DNA of 40,608 nt. Origin: Burkholderiaceae bacterium. Lineage in GTDB: Bacteria > Pseudomonadota > Gammaproteobacteria > Burkholderiales > Burkholderiaceae_C. The notes beneath the pieces are model-generated. The model saw nothing but the letters and a program-made list of their open reading frames with translations, searched no databases and was not told where the DNA came from. This document shows, one piece after another, positions 39,232 through 40,608 of the stretch. Numbering within the stretch: position 1 is the first letter of the stretch; each line of letters opens with the position of its first letter. The DNA lies in the NCBI GenBank assembly GCA_013360485.1, contig JABWBN010000011.1, positions 1 to 40,608 of the forward strand. Direction: 5' to 3'. The translations under genes were made by a program, and so were the position numbers.

Positions 39232-40373
39232 GTCTCGCTGAGCGTAGTGACGGTCATGGTCTGGTTGTGCAGCTCGCAGACGCCCATCGTGCCCTGCGGG
39301 CAAATCTCGCCGTAGGAATAGAAGCCGCACAGGCGCGCCTGGGGTCCCAGTGCGTCCTGCACGGCCTCGGTCTCCTCTTCGACACGCTGTCGCAACACCA
39401 GCTTGCGGCCGACACAACTGATCAGCAGCGCCAACTCCGCCGGTGCATCGTGCAGACCGGCCACGCCGGCCTGGGCAGCGCCGCTGGCGCCGTCGACCAG
39501 TCGGTCGAAGTTGGCCTTCATCAACCGGGCCTGCAGGCCAACTGGCATGTCGCCGGCGAAGGTCATCGTACCGGTGGCTTCATCGACAGCCAGCACGGTG
39601 CGCACCAGCCCGCAGCCGCCATCGCCGTCATCGAGTGCCAGCGGGAACAGCAATGCCGATGCCGGCAACCCGGCCGCGTGTTCGCCCAGGTAGCTCTTGT
39701 ACAGCGCGAGCGCGCTCTGGCCGTCGAGTTCGTGCAACACGTTGCCGCTGGCCTTGGTGATGCGTCGCCAGGGCCCGAACGGATCCCAGCCGCCCATCGA
39801 GCCCCAGCCCACCCGCAGCGCCGAGCCGTAGAGCCCGACGGCCACCACCTGGGCGGAAGTGGCCACACCATCGGCCAAGGTCGTGGTGCGGGCAAAGCGA
39901 TCGCCATCGCCGGCCAGGCCGCCGGTAGCCGACACGCCTGCAGGCAGCGCCGATCGCAGCGCCGCCGCGAGCTCGCTGCCGTTGACCTTCAGGCCATCGC
40001 TGAGCACGAGCACGTGGCGCAGCCCGGCGTGGCGCGCAACGAGGTCGTCGGCAAGCAAGCGCGCCACCTGTGCGCTGTGTGCGGCGTCGTCGATGGCGGC
40101 GCGGGCGACTTCGACCCCCGTACGCTCGAAGGCGATCGCCGTGGCGACGATCGAGTCGTCGTGCACCCGCGTGCCGGTGATCTCACCAGCCGTCGAGCAG
40201 CCCACCAGATGGGCGCTCGGATGGCGCTGGCGCAGCGCATCGACCGCCTCTGCGCGATCCAACGCGGCCGTAGCGCCGAACACCAGCAGGAGCGACGCGT
40301 CGGACGCGCCCGCCGGCGCAGACTCGAAACGCCAGCCGGTCTTCGGATCCCAGACATGTTGCGCAATGCGCAT
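39228..40373 (-). CDS. FIST N/C-domain protein (NosP-like candidate)
   Basis: HPSAHLVGCSTAGEITGTRVHDDSIVATAIAFE, GVSATGGLAGDGDRFARTTTL, ALALYKSYLGEHAAGLPASALLFPLAL, CGFYSYGEICPQGTMGVCELHNQTMTVTTL; ATGA overlap with the kinase gene. Confidence 0.9.
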   Translation of the reverse strand: MRIAQHVWDPKTGWRFESAPAGASDASLLLVFGATAALDRAEAVDALRQRHPSAHLVGCSTAGEITGTRVHDDSIVATAIAFERTGVEVARAAIDDAAHSAQVARLLADDLVARHAGLRHVLVLSDGLKVNGSELAAALRSALPAGVSATGGLAGDGDRFARTTTLADGVATSAQVVAVGLYGSALRVGWGSMGGWDPFGPWRRITKASGNVLHELDGQSALALYKSYLGEHAAGLPASALLFPLALDDGDGGCGLVRTVLAVDEATGTMTFAGDMPVGLQARLMKANFDRLVDGASGAAQAGVAGLHDAPAELALLISCVGRKLVLRQRVEEETEAVQDALGPQARLCGFYSYGEICPQGTMGVCELHNQTMTVTTLSET

Positions 40374-40412
40374 GATGGCCTCCCCTTTCAAGCCGGGCGC
40401 ACCCAGGGCCAT

Positions 40413-40608
40413 GCACGCACCCAGCCTTCCCAGGTGGGGCTGGCGGGCACAACGCCTGCGGCCCGGCGAAGGCTACGCGGTCGATTATCGCCTCGACGTG
40501 TACGAGGATCCCCCGGCCGCGCGCGGCGAGGCGCGCATCCTCGACTATCTCGAAGACATGCGCGGCTCGGTGCGCCGCCCGCAGGACGCGCTCGGCCACG
40601 TGCTCGCG
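40413..40608 (+). CDS. Possible divergent ORF running off the window end, unknown function
   Basis: Open from ATG 40413: MHAPSLPRWGWRAQRLRPGEGYAVDYRLDVYEDPPAARGEARILDYLEDMRGSVRRPQDALGHVLA...; no stop before the window end. Confidence 0.4.

Overview
High-GC proteobacterial chromosome window; protein character suggests Burkholderiales, but this is inferred by eye and was not searched. No rRNA, tRNA, CRISPR array or transposase was recognised. The window is dense in nitric-oxide biology. (1) An NsrR-type Rrf2 regulator and a DUF2249 protein sit behind a strong candidate NsrR operator, followed by two NnrS-like membrane proteins and CcoG. (2) A tightly coupled minus-strand operon (about 10.5-19.3 kb) encodes a CuA-containing heme-copper oxidoreductase. 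Its subunit I keeps all six metal-ligand histidines but has Gln where oxygen reductases carry the active-site Tyr. The operon also encodes CtaB, SCO, CtaA, a cytochrome b-ferredoxin-MvhD fusion, an uncharacterised membrane-anchored protein and a second, orphan subunit-I-like protein. (3) A divergent gene encodes a second cytochrome b fused to a [2Fe-2S] ferredoxin and an FAD/NAD(P) reductase; two FNR/DNR-like boxes lie in the intergenic region. (4) A DNR-type Crp/Fnr regulator, a third NnrS and a nitronate monooxygenase follow. (5) At the right edge a four-gene sensory operon combines a FIST (NosP-like) protein, a histidine kinase, an H-NOX protein and an HNOBA hybrid kinase. The rest is a leucine/isovalerate-type (liu) catabolic cluster and housekeeping genes. 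The best candidate for an undescribed system is the Gln-type heme-copper NO reductase with two paralogous cytochrome b heads carrying different redox tails plus an orphan second subunit I. All function calls come from reading motifs, without database searches.
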